Source: Torymus aiolomorphi (Eukaryota; Arthropoda; Insecta; Hymenoptera; Torymidae). Taken from it: a DNA stretch of 64,000 nt. Position numbers and translations under genes: made by a program. Position 1 is the stretch's first letter. The number at the start of each line of letters is the position of its first letter. Of the stretch, positions 48,181-57,674 are shown one piece after another. The stretch covers positions 63,804,522 through 63,868,521 of the forward strand of contig CM070877.1 in assembly GCA_036365515.1 (NCBI GenBank), read 5' to 3'. Below the pieces are notes generated by a model, which was not told where the DNA came from, did not search any database, and saw nothing but the letters and a program-made list of their open reading frames with translations.

Positions 48181-48332
48181 TTGCCAATGTCGTAGCCACT
48201 CTCTTATTTTACGAGCTCTGCGCTCCTACAGTGACAGCTCTGAGGTCTCAATATAAAATATAGCAGCAGCTAAGACGATAGAGTTGCCGCTGTAGAGCTA
48301 CCAAAATAAGAGAGCGGCTACCCCGTTAGCAA
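48181..48332. repeat. MITE-like inverted repeat, about 152 bp
   Basis: The left arm 48181-48210 (TTGCCAATGTCGTAGCC...) pairs with the right arm 48303-48332 as an imperfect 30-bp inverted repeat ending in CTCTTATTTT/AAAATAAGAG. Inner sequence GAGCTCTG...CTACAG and CTGTAGAGC adds further pairing. Non-coding. Confidence 0.6.
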
Positions 48333-48981
48333 GAACAACATTGGTTTCAGTATTAGTGTTGCTACTATGCCAAGTTTATCTTGGTATGGTCGAGAAAAGA
48401 CAAATTAATTAAACAAGGAAAGGATAATCATAAAGGAGAAAAATAAGGGAAAGAGAGAAAAAGCCATATTGGAACCAGTACAGAGAATGATACAAGATAA
48501 GCCAAAAAGAAAAGTAAGAGGCGCAATACCATATGATGCACGAAAATAGATAGTAGAAGAAAGAAAAAAGAACCAAGAAGAGAGAAGAAGTAATAAATAC
48601 AGAAAGAGAAAATGTAATGTGCAAACAAACAGCTTACGCACACATACACAGACATAATTTGTACTTGTACAAAAGAAAAACAGAGAATGTTCACACGGAC
48701 ACAAACGGTAGTAACACCAATTAAACATAATTGTACACGGAGAGAGCATACTTACTTTTAACGCATGAAAGTTACAAAGTAATAATGCCTGAATCGTAGT
48801 CACGCTTCTTTTGTATGAAATTCTTATATTAATTCTATATTTTCATGCTCTTCAAACATGATAATTTAATATACGAATATTAAATAAAAGGGGAGATATT
48901 ACTACTTAAACTGCTGTGCCCTTAAGGCAACGGGAATTACTATAAACGCATGAATTCGAATCACGCTAAAATCGCAAGCCA
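48333..48981. other. Low-complexity spacer, no gene seen
   Basis: Again purine-rich on the plus strand (AGAAGAAAGAAAAAAGAACC-like); overlapping minus-strand frames of 71-132 codons are hydrophobic by composition only. Confidence 0.4.
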
Positions 48982-49110
48982 CCCATAGGAAAATCCTATG
49001 AGTCTCTTGCAACCATCGTCTCATGCAAGAGACCCATAGGATTTTCCTATGAGTCTCTTGCAACCATCGTCTCATGCAAGAGACTCATAGGATTTTCCTA
49101 TGGGTCGCTT
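48982..49110. repeat. Nested hairpin repeat, two 51-bp units plus a part
   Basis: Units start at 49001 and 49052. Each contains GTCTCTTGCA and its inverted match TGCAAGAGAC around a 12-nt loop, alternating with the palindrome CATAGGATTTTCCTATG (or CATAGGAAAATCCTATG). The outer ends CCCATAGG and CCTATGGG also pair, so the whole 129-bp block can fold as one hairpin or as a row of small ones. Confidence 0.75.
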
Positions 49111-49250
49111 ACGATTATCCCGACTAGCAATTCATCCAGGCTTACTTACCCACGCATGTGACAAGGTGCTAGACAGGTCCCGAACAGGTTGCCTTCAAAT
49201 TAAATTTTGAGACTCGTTAATAGTACATTTCGATACTAGTACGAGGATTT

Positions 49251-49320
49251 GATTTTCCCCTCGTGTGACTGTTTGTACCCGAGCGAAGCGAGGGTGAAAA
49301 GGTCACACGAGGAGAAAATC
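49251..49320. repeat. 70-bp hairpin with 19-bp stem
   Basis: GATTTTCCCCTCGTGTGAC (49251-49269) pairs with GTCACACGAGGAGAAAATC (49302-49320) with one mismatch. The loop contains CCCGAGCGAAGCGAGGG. A further GC-rich stretch to 49435 repeats the word GTGCGAGAA in both orientations (CTTCTCGCAC). Probably a small non-autonomous element. 49440-49590 holds nothing recognised. Confidence 0.55.
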
Positions 49321-49590
49321 AACTTCTCACACAAGTGTCGAACCGTATTTTTTGACACGACGTGCGAGAAGTGAGATTTTTGCACGCATCGTTTAACGCA
49401 GCGTGCGAGAAATCGAACTTCTCGCACGGAGTTTCAAAAATACTTTTTTAATTAATTTCTAAACAAATTTTTTATTTATCGACTCAAAATTTTAACCACT
49501 TATTACACTTATCTAGTACAGCCAGTGTTACCAGGTGGTATCTTTTTATACCCCTAGATGGAGCTACGTTTCCCCCTAAAATTCCTCTCA

Positions 49591-51263
49591 ATTATTTAAA
49601 TAATTTTTAAACCTTACAAATCGGGGGATGCGAGGACCACGCTTATTAGGACATTACGTATACGTGCAACAATAAGCAAGAGATTTATTTAAACCCTAAC
49701 AATTTTTAAACCCTAGTAGGCGGGAGGTATGCCATCCAAGCATATAAGGGAGTCATGTAGACATAAAAAATAAGCTTAACGATTATTTAAATAACTCTTA
49801 AACTCAAGTAGACAGGGGATATGAGGTCCACGCATATAAAGGAGTCACGTAAACATAAAAAATAAAACTATTATTTAAATAAGTTTTAAACCCAAGTACG
49901 CGCCGGATATGAGGTCCACGCATATAAGAAAGTCATGTAGACATTAAAAAAATAATCAAAACGATTATTTAAATAATTTTTAAACCCAAGTAGGCGGGGG
50001 ATATAAAGTCCACACATATAAGGGAGTCACGTAGACATGACAAAAAAGAAATATTATTTAAATAAGTTTTAAACCCAAGTAGGCGGGGGATATGAGGTCC
50101 ACGCATATAACAAAGTCATATAGACATGAAAAAAAGACGCAAAACGATTATTTAAATAATTCTCAAACTCAAGTACTCGGGGACGCGAGGTCCACTTACA
50201 TTAGGAAATTTCGCAGACGTGCAACAATAAGCAAGAGAATTATTTAAACAATTTTTAAACCCAAGTAGGTGGGGGATATGGGGTTCACGCATATAAGGAA
50301 CTCATGTAGAAATGAAAAAATAAGCAAATCGATTATTTAAATAATTTTTAAACTCAAGTAGTCGGGGGATATGAGGTCCACGCATATAAATGTGTCTCGT
50401 ACACATGAAAAATGAAGCAAAACTATTATTTAAATAAGTTTTAAACCCAAGTATGCGGGGGATATGAGGTCCACGCATATAAAGGAGTCTCGTAAACATG
50501 AAAAATAAAGCAAAACCATTATTTAAATAAGTTTTAAACCCAAGTAGGCGGGGGATATGAGGTCCACGCATATAAGCGAGTCACGTAGACATGAAAAAAT
50601 AAGCAAAACGATTATTTAAATAATTTTTAAACTCAAGTACTCGGGAACACGAGGTCCACTTACATTAGCAAATTTCGCAGACGTGCAACAATAAGCAAGA
50701 CAATTATTTAAACAATTTTTAAACCCAAGTAGGCGGGGGATATGAGGTCCACGCTTATAAGGAACTCATGTAGTCATGAAAAAATTAGCAAAGCGAATAT
50801 TTAAATAATTTTCAAACACAAGTAGACGGGGGATATGAGGTACACGCATATAAACGAGTCACGTAGACATGAAAAAATATGCAAAAAAATTATTTAAATA
50901 ATTTTTAAACCCTAGTAGCCGGGGACGCGATGTCCACGCATATTAGGGAATTTCGTAGACGTGAAAAAATAAGCGAAACGATTATTTAAATAATTTTTAA
51001 ACTCAAGTACTCGGGGACACGAGGTCCACTTATATTAGGAAATTTCGCAGACATGCAACAATAAGCAAGACAATTATGTAAACAATTTTCAAACCCAAGT
51101 AGTCGGGGGATATGAGGTCCACACATATAAAGGTGCCTCGTATACATGAAAAATAAAGCAAAACTATTATTTAAATAAGTTTTAAACCCAAGTAGGCGGG
51201 GAATATGAGGTCCACGCATATCAGGGAGTCATGTAGAAATGAAAATATAAGCAAAACGATTAT
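49591..51263. repeat. Minisatellite, about 18 copies of a 93-bp unit
   Basis: Each unit has the 14-bp palindrome ATTATTTAAATAAT, TTTTAAACCCAAGTAGGCGGG, GATATGAGGTCCACGCATATA, then a GAGTCACGTAGACATG-like piece and AAAAATAAGCAAAACG. Counting the GTCCAC word gives 18 copies from 49629 to 51205, with mean spacing 92.7 bp. Units with TCGGGGACACGAGGTCCACT recur at 50186, 50650 and 51020, hinting at a higher-order period of about five and then four units. Minus-strand frames in it are repeat by-products. Confidence 0.9.
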
Positions 51264-51639
51264 AGTCTTACTACGATTAGAGTCTTCCAAGATGGCGCCG
51301 TCGGGAAGAAAACCTCCGGATCGCCCCGGAGAAAGTCTACACTGAGAGACTTTTGGGATCGCTGCCGTACTTAGTACGTACAGCAGACTTACCGTTCGTT
51401 TCGCGCAGCAGCTCTACTGAATTTGGGAGAGCTGGTGACCTAAACCGCCAGACGTCTGCTGTCTTTTATTTTTCCGTACTACACTAACGCAGCGAAAAAT
51501 TAGGAGAGCAGTTGCCCCGTGATTTTCGTGCAGCAGCAATACCAAAAAGAGGCGACTGTTGTGCTACAGAGGGCATCAGCCATACCAAAACAAAGGACAA
51601 CTCTTTGTGTACATTTAAGAACGTAGCCGTACTACCTAG

Positions 51640-52239
51640 TACAGCAGCACTCCCAAAATTCTCTCAGTGTATAAATGTCATAAAGATGTACAGTTTGACT
51701 CGATAATTTGTTTGACTTATGAAGATGTATATCATCTGAATGACTTTATAAGAAGGAATTGTGGCAGAGTGATCAGTGAAACTTTAGCCGTTTGCAAAAG
51801 GCACACAGAGACAAACATAACCTCAATTAAAGGTGACCACATGTTCCCGGAAGAATTTAGAAAAAGAATTGCTCAAATGAAAAATGTTTATAAAAACGAA
51901 ATAAGTACGACAGATGAATATTTTGAAAGAAAATTAAAGGAATTAAAAAGTGCATTGCAAAAACAAGAAAAAATAATTCAGGAACAGCAAGAACAGATAA
52001 CAGAATTTGAACAGCAGCATACAATACGACAAAAGAAAAAGCAAGCACATTTCGATACGGAAATGGATTTAGATCTAAGTGTACACGACGGAACAGTTTT
52101 TGATAAAGCACATTATGAGATATTGAAAATAGAAAATGAGCTGTTAAAAAAGCTTACAAATGAATTACAAGATAAAAATCAATTACTTAAAGACTTACTA
52201 AATAAAGAGAAAGAAAATACAAGTAGTAAAATTTACTAA
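51640..52239 (+). pseudogene. Non-LTR retrotransposon ORF1, N-terminal coiled-coil part
   Basis: The frame is open from after TAG at 51637-51639 to a stop at 52239. No ATG precedes the conserved part; the first good Met is at HMFPEEF near 51841, so a true start is doubtful. Early residues (YKCHKDVQFDSIIC, VYHLNDF) look like a worn PHD-type zinc finger as found in some insect ORF1 proteins, with several cysteines lost. Then comes a long coiled coil with heptads: ERKLKELKSALQKQEKIIQ and a second helix ending LLKDLLNKEKENTS. ORF1 proteins bind the element RNA as a particle. A 1-nt shift near 52230 leads into the next piece. Confidence 0.6.
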
Positions 52240-52650
52240 AAGTACTTTTGCTGAAGCCACAGCAGCTAAATTACAGAAACCAAAAAAGATACCAAGAATT
52301 GTAATAAAAAAGATAAAGAAGGAAGGAACTTTGCAACAAATAAAACAAGAAGTGTCACATTGTTTAGTAAGTGACAAGACAATTCAAACTAACAAAATCT
52401 TTGAAAGAAAAGGATGAAGTAGTTATAAGTGTATGCAATGATTCAAGTGTTAAGAAATCTGTTGAAATTTTACAAATAAAATTGGAAAATGAGTGCAATG
52501 TCATCTTAGAAGGATTAAATAAACTCAAATTGAAAATAGTTGGTATACAAAATTTCGAAGAAATGAATGAGGAGCAGCTACAAGAGGACATAAATTTGAG
52601 AAATTTCTCCAATTACAGTAATGGGTTGTCACATGGTGGATTTTCGGGCT
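52229..52650 (+). pseudogene. Non-LTR retrotransposon ORF1, C-terminal part, two frames
   Basis: Sequence KFTKSTFAEATAAKLQKPKK and IPRIVIKKIKKEG runs in one frame until TGA near 52417. The match then continues in the overlapping frame as DEVVISVCNDSSVKKSVEIL, LENECNV and KLKIVGIQNFEEMNEEQLQ, ending INLRNFS. The KxKIVGI...EDINLRN pattern is typical of the RRM-like region of insect non-LTR gag-like ORF1 proteins. There are no CCHC knuckles because the copy ends at about 52650. With the previous entry this shows at least two frameshifts, so it is dead. Confidence 0.6.
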
Positions 52651-52679
52651 AAGGCACGTCTCACCTGCGTACCAATAGC

Positions 52680-52710
52680 GGTTCAATTCCATATCTCTCG
52701 GTTCAACTCC
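52680..52710 (+). promoter_or_regulatory. Two RNA polymerase III B-box-like words
   Basis: GGTTCAATTCC (52680-52690) and GGTTCAACTCC (52700-52710) each differ from the tRNA B-box GGTTCGANTCC by one base. The second sits in a small hairpin (CGGTTCAACTCCCG). I see no convincing A-box or tRNA fold, so this may be a tRNA-derived remnant or chance. Confidence 0.25.
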
Positions 52711-52759
52711 CGGAGATATAATAGCCAGATTAGGGAAGAGACGCTACAACGTCGTGCAA

Positions 52760-54353
52760 TGTTACCAGTAATGCACCAGTGACTCGAACTCCTCTCCTGG
52801 TCACTGGTCAGTGTGCCGGCTGCTCAGATGTAACGAAACGTATTCTCTTACGTAATGACCGCGGAGGCGTCGGGGAGCGGGGAATGACTAAGGTCGCGAA
52901 ATGATAACTCGAGTGGTTAAAGTTAATAACAAAAGACTATGGTTTATTAAATAAAAGGTAAAATGAGTTGAATGAATAATTAATAATTTAGACAGTGCAA
53001 GTGTCGCGTTGAAATAGGTTAATTTCCCTACCTAACGGTGCGCCAGCACGTTATCTCAGACATCAGCTGTCTCGGAACTGACGTCACGCTCGCGGTAATT
53101 TATGCCGCGCACATGAGGTATAATACGCCTCACGTGTGCGGTACTCTACGCACGCGCTCACCGAGTAAAGCGACGAAGTGTGAGAGCAGTCGCGATCGCC
53201 GCGCGACGCACACACGTATAAGTGTGAGAGAGAGGGTAGATGGCGGGTTTACACGTGTGCGCACCTATTGTGCGCACTCACCGGCTTTGAAATAGCCGGT
53301 GGTTTGACCTCGCGTTTAACCTTGATGAAGTGCGAACCCGATGCCCACACTCTACTCGCACTTGCTCTCACCGCACGAGAACGCCTACTCTAAGCCGATG
53401 TCCAGGTACGACGAGCCTGGACAAGCGGTTACGCGGAGCCAATTCGCGGCGCGGTAGATGCGTGCACGCTTACCTTTACTATCGAAAGCTAGGCGCAGTC
53501 TAACAGGGCTCGCAGCAGACTCTTCTCTCTACAGCAACGATTTGGCCGGTTCAGCTGTCTCGTAGCCGGGGTTTCGCGACGAGGAAGATTGTGCGGCAGG
53601 TTGATCTCGCCTGTTGCACGATTGATTAAAGTCTCCACGTCCAGCGGCGCAAGTACCCGTCGATGAATCACGAGAACTAGCGTGCACTGAGAGACTTTCG
53701 GAGTAGCTGGTACTCTTCAAGTCTAGATGGAGCTCTGAACCGTGGGGTCAGGCGCTACACTTCTCATTGGAGTAACAGTTACTCCGATCTGAGTAGTGGT
53801 TACTCAGATTCGGTATAGCCACTGCGGTGATATGTGTGCGCGTGATCTAACCTCTCGGAAGAGAGTACGGAGCGCGCCGAAAACGCGCAGCTGTTGCTCG
53901 CTTCGGAGTACTGACCACGCCGAATGGCGGCGCTGCTGTTGCTCGGTGTGAAGGTTAGAACCTACTCGGAAAGTTTTTCAGTGTGAAAGCTTCAGCGTAC
54001 ACGGCACTATCACTCTCGAGCTTTGCGGGCGAAAAAGCTAATCTTTTCTTGTGAATTCCGGAAATAAAAGCGGAGCGTACTTGGGCGCGTGTTCCTTCTC
54101 TTCAAGCGAACTATAAGACGGCCGTCGCTCGCCGAGGTCTGCTAGTCATCACGTCGATGCAGCACAGATTCTGCATCGACGCGCCATCTCGCGTTCGCGC
54201 GCATGAGGTACTTCAACTAAGGCTTATACGCGACGTCGGTACGGCAGGCCGTGACAGGGTGTGCAATTCGGCACACGTATACAAATTACGTTATCAAATT
54301 TATTATAACGAAAGTAAGATAAATAAAGCAGATGGAGTAGTTACATTGTAACA
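52760..54353 (+). mobile_element. Candidate solo LTR, about 1.6 kb
   Basis: Begins TGTTAC and ends GTAACA, a perfect 6-bp inverted pair, and is GC-rich. In order it has a TATAAG box at 54112-54117 and AATAAA at 54322-54327, fitting a promoter and poly(A) site near the 3' end. Several perfect hairpins lie inside: 53105-53141, 53769-53785, 53787-53809 and an 11-bp stem at 54152-54181. No primer-binding site follows directly and no exact target duplication is visible (TGCAA on the left, AGGCA on the right). An alternative is that it is an unrelated GC-rich non-coding transposon. Confidence 0.4.
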
Positions 54354-55112
54354 AGGCAAAATGCATGTTACTGAATACGCGCAGATGCAAATGCACGGCG
54401 GTCGCGACGAGCGACGACTCAAAGCGCAACGTCGTGCACACATACACCTGCGCACACCTTTCCTCCCAGTACCCGCGTCCATGCGCACATCTTCCCCAAA
54501 GTTTCCCCCACCCTCTCGTGCCAGACTGACCAGGAAGAGGAGACGTGCAGCAGCTACAGCAAGGAGAGTTGAAGCTGAAACAGCGTGCCTCATGGCCACG
54601 CTCTTCCATGACGCTGACGGGAGCAGCTAAGCCGAGAGAGAGAGAGAGAGCCAGCGAGAGAGAGGGAGAGAGAGAGAGAGCCAGCGAGAGAGAGGGAGAG
54701 AAAGATGCTGCGGCAGCGCCGTCTCGGCCGTCCGAGGGACACCGCGCGCGAGCATAGTGAGCTGTATGGACTGCTCACCCGCGCCGCGGTGAAGAAGACG
54801 GTCGATCGGCAAATTGGAGCTGCAGAGCAGCGTGCGCATACCGGCCGGCAAGTCTCTCCGTCACCAACTGCCGTACCGCGTGCCCACCGTAGGGAGACGC
54901 GCACGAGGGCGTCCGCGAGAGCAAGCCGTCGTGCCGCGTTGTCTCTGGACAGACTTCCCCCGGAATCAGCCGTCGTGCCGGGTGCTCCGAGGAAGGAGAG
55001 CGGAGTGTGAGAGCAGAGGAAGAGTGGACAACTGCAGCAGCGTCGCCTGGCCGCACAAGGTTTGTCCCATCTCCTATTGTTGGCGATCCAACGCCTCAAA
55101 CAGAGGAGACGC

Positions 55113-55135
55113 TGACGTCATCACGCCTTATAAGG
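55113..55135 (+). promoter_or_regulatory. LTR promoter: CRE palindrome and TATA box
   Basis: TGACGTCA (55113-55120) is a perfect CRE/ATF palindrome, followed eight bases later by TATAAGG (55129-55135). Transcription would start about 25-30 bp downstream, near 55160, marking the U3/R border. Confidence 0.6.
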
Positions 55136-55320
55136 CAATATACGGCTCGAGCAAGAGCGCAGCCAATCAGCGCTCTCCACGCGGTCCTCTCTCACCGCCC
55201 CTCCTTCAACAAAGACACGCCGACGGCACTTCGTAGCGCCGGCCGGCTCCTCAGTTCACGCGCGACGGCCAGAGAGAACGGCAACCCATGTACGCCTGCT
55301 ACGGCACAACGGACAAAGAC

Positions 55321-55326
55321 AATAAA
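55321..55326 (+). terminator. LTR poly(A) signal
   Basis: AATAAA about 190 bp after the TATA box and about 80 bp before the LTR end, as expected for an R region. Confidence 0.55.
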
Positions 55327-55409
55327 ACCAACTTATCTCCACACGAAACGCCTTCAATTATTGAACCTCTCCAGTCCACGATCCACCCACATTCACAACA
55401 CAAAACATT

Positions 55410-55426
55410 TGGTCCTTCGAGCCGGA
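55410..55426 (+). other. Primer-binding site complementary to tRNA-Tyr
   Basis: TGGTCCTTCGAGCCGGA is complementary to the 3' end of a eukaryotic tRNA-Tyr (acceptor strand TCCGGCTCGAAGGA plus CCA). It follows the LTR end AAAACA by two bases. This is where minus-strand DNA synthesis would start. The tRNA end is from memory of insect tRNA-Tyr. Confidence 0.75.
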
Positions 55427-55646
55427 TCGTGGGAGCATCAACAACAACGCCACGAGAATGCAGCTAAAGAAGAAACTTCGCTCTAGCCTTACGTCTACTT
55501 TCGAGTGACGTAACACTAGTCTTCTTCTTCCAGGTACGCATCAAAAGTGTTCGTGTTCGTGAGTGCCGTTAAAGTCGCATGTGCCCGCATGCTGACTTCG
55601 CGCGTACGTTGCTGTCTCTCTCGCTCTCGTTTCGCCGTCGCGCGCG

Positions 55647-55740
55647 AGGAAGCCTATCACTGAGGCTTCCTAAGGGAAATAGCACACTCCAGTGCTATTT
55701 TCTCCATTTCTGAAAGCGCCTTGGAGTGTGTACCTAACGA
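55647..55740 (+). other. Hairpin cluster with competing pairings in the leader
   Basis: AGGAAGCCT/AGGCTTCCT form a hairpin at 55647-55671, and AAATAGCAC/GTGCTATTT form another at 55677-55700. CACACTCCA (55683-55691), inside the second hairpin, can instead pair with TGGAGTGTG (55732-55740), so the two folds exclude each other. Confidence 0.45.
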
Positions 55741-55752
55741 CTCCAAGACGTT

Positions 55753-55891
55753 GCCAAGAGCGTGCGCTGCAAAGCCAGCTCTAGAGTCATCGCGTTCGTA
55801 CGGTGACCGGCAGCCATCTTGTCTTATAGCCAAGAGCGTGCGCTGTAAAGCCAGCTCTCGAGTCACCGCGTTCGTACGGTGACCGGCAGAT
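55753..55891. repeat. Tandem duplication, 76-bp unit
   Basis: GCCAAGAGCGTGCGCTGCAA begins at 55753 and again at 55829 (with TGTAA). The second copy runs to GTGACCGGCAG, and a few substitutions separate the units. Confidence 0.8.
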
Positions 55892-55903
55892 ATCAAGACG
55901 CGG

Positions 55904-56245
55904 ACAACCAGCGAGCATCGTACACGCTACGGAGTCCACATAATTCAACACAAGGACAACCCGCGTGCAGCGTACACGCACGGGGTCCACATCATTCAAG
56001 CCAGGGACTACCCGCGTGCAGCGTACACGCAACGGGGTCTACAACAGGCAAAACAAGGAGTACCCGCGTGGAACCTACACGCAACGGGGCTCACACCAAT
56101 CAATCCACAAACAACCACGTGCAGCTTACGCTACGGGGCTCACGCAAGTCAAGACAGAAGATACCCACGTGTCGATGCGCTATGGGGTCCACGCAAGTCG
56201 AGCCACGGACTACCCACGTGGAGCGCGAGCTACGGGATCTACACC
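55904..56245. repeat. Minisatellite, about seven copies of a ~50-bp unit
   Basis: Units share ACTACCCGCGTGCAGCGTAC, then ACGCAACGGGGTCCACA and a variable CAAG tail. Unit length falls from 52 to 48 bp from left to right, and the later copies use CCACGTG in place of CCGCGTG. It lies in the BEL/Pao leader. The overlapping frames of 108-156 codons across it are repeat by-products. Confidence 0.8.
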
Positions 56246-56370
56246 AGTTCATTCCCTGGATTGGCCACACGTATCGTTCCAATTTAGTTAAAAAATTGTT
56301 ATTATCGTTTAGTCCATCCGACACATTTATAACTTTAACGAGAATTTGAAAATCTCTATGTAGCCAAAGT

Positions 56371-56382
56371 AACTTTAATTAA
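56371..56382 (+). repeat. Candidate target site duplication, left, Penelope pair 2
   Basis: AACTTTAATTAA, identical to 61447-61458. The AT-only composition weakens the case. Confidence 0.5.
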
Positions 56383-56462
56383 TTCTTTGTTCTATCGATA
56401 CTAACGGTCGTGCTGTCCAAGGAGTCAGGATGGTAAATGACAAGCCGAGTGTTTAGCTTAAT

Positions 56463-56509
56463 GTCGACGTTTCGGACTCTTTTTTTATTGAGTCCCTTCT
56501 CAAGACTCT
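56463..56509 (-). ncRNA. Hammerhead-like motif, left copy, family 2
   Basis: On the minus strand: CTTGAGAAG, the stem GGACTC/GAGTCC with an A/T-rich loop of 10 nt, and then GAAACGTCGAC. The stem II and GAAAC parts fit. The first core segment departs from CUGANGA, so activity is doubtful. Confidence 0.4.
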
Positions 56510-56878
56510 AATACAAAAATCATATATTATAAACTTTTGATACAAAAATGATAGAAAAATTTACATACAAATTACACATAATTACTTACAAGAAACAATA
56601 GTCTAACAAATTTTTAGGTGGTCACAGCGATACCACCAGTCAATTGAAAGTAAATTCGCAACATTTTGGCCTTTATATACAGTGGAGAATTACATATGTA
56701 TTTGTTACATTAATACAAGAAGCCAATCATACATTGTATAAGGCGGTGCTTATTAGTTGTACAGAGAGAGAGTATTAGACAAATATATGTCAAGGAGGTG
56801 TCAAAGAGACGGGGAGGGCCCAAGATGACTGTGATTTTATATTTTGGGCGTGGCCATCTCTTTGCCTAACATACTCTC

Positions 56879-57501
56879 CTAATACCTTCTATCTTCTGTG
56901 ATTGTGTTTGTAGGATATTGCTGTTGTAGAAAATGATTTTTATTGATAAAAGATTCGAACCTGAGTGTTTTTGTGTCTTGTTGATTATTAATATATTGTT
57001 TTTGCGCATGTATGAAAAGCATCTCAGCTAACTTTCGTTTAAACAAAAAACGTTCATTATGTAAAATTTTCACTTTTTCAAAATTGAACTTATGTTCCGT
57101 TTCTTCCATATGAGTATAAATAGCAGACCCTCGATCATTATTTTCGCATTTTTTGAAATGTTCGTTAATTCTAATACCTAAGCGTCTTTCCGTTTGACCT
57201 ACATATGATGCGTCACAATCGTTACATTTGATTTGGTAGACAACATTAGTTTTTCCTCTTTCGTACTCACATCTTTACCTAATTTAATAAAGCAGTTTAA
57301 TTTATTTATAGTGCTGTTAATGACCTGTGTGTTATATTTTCTAAAAAATCTTAAAATAATTGAATTGAGTTCATTCACGTATGGAATGACTATGTGAAAT
57401 CTATTTTGTTCCAACTGTGGTATAGTTTTATTGGCGTAATTTATGCTTCTGAGTCTTATTTTTATATAGTTATTAATAAATTCTATAGGATAGTCATTCA
57501 T
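56879..57501 (-). pseudogene. Penelope-like GIY-YIG endonuclease, left copy, frameshifted
   Basis: Minus-strand frame 57199-57501 carries the linker (MNDYPIEFINNYIKIR) up to KLGKDVSTKEE. The endonuclease C-terminal part follows in frame 56879-57109. The break is a run of five A (minus strand, near 57250) where the right copy has six, a single-base loss that removes the TNVVYQIKC...YVGQT core from the frame. All sequence needed is still present, so this is a young mutation. The same run may be prone to sequencing error. Confidence 0.8.
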
Positions 57502-57674
57502 AGTTAAAAACTGCTTAATTAATTTTAGGTTTACATTATGGAATGATGTGTGTGAAAGATTGATTGCTCTGTCTACAAGTGAGTAAATAATCGCTATTTT
57601 GTTTTTAATAGGATGTTGCGAGTTAAAATTTAGAAATCTACCCGAAAACGTTGGTTTTCTATACCAATTAGTTA

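Larger units (their letters stand above)
51270..52655 (+). mobile_element. 5' part of a non-LTR retrotransposon (ORF1 region), 3'-truncated
   Basis: Begins abruptly at the end of the 93-bp minisatellite with GAGTCTTCCAAGATGGCGCC, a mixed-composition 5' leader with repeated CAGCAG words, and then ORF1-like coding sequence from about 51640. Coding similarity ends at about 52650, without ORF2 (endonuclease or reverse transcriptase). Family assignment rests on the ORF1 described in the two next entries; R1/Jockey or CR1-like clades are candidates. Confidence 0.6.
54366..55407 (+). repeat. 5' LTR of the BEL/Pao element
   Basis: Starts TGTTACTG and ends AAAACA, giving TGTT/AACA inverted termini, and stops two bases before the primer-binding site. 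It carries a GA-rich double repeat (54634-54704), a CRE palindrome, a TATA box and AATAAA in the right order. The start is uncertain; the end is well fixed by the primer-binding site. Overlapping arginine- and serine-rich frames on both strands here reflect GC content and are not genes. Confidence 0.55.

Noticed and set aside
47621..48803. Hydrophobic minus-strand frames resembling membrane proteins
   Set aside because: They arise from purine-rich low-complexity DNA (TTT/CTT codons on the opposite strand); no signal or domain.
49591..51263. CRISPR array (regular repeats near 93 bp)
   Set aside because: Units are whole tandem copies with no unique spacers, in an insect-like context.
54590..55486. 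Overlapping 93-169 codon frames on both strands
   Set aside because: GC-rich LTR and leader sequence; no domains, and frames on both strands are equally open.
55879..56349. 156- and 108-codon threonine/arginine-rich frames
   Set aside because: Produced by the ~50-bp minisatellite, in two different frames at once.
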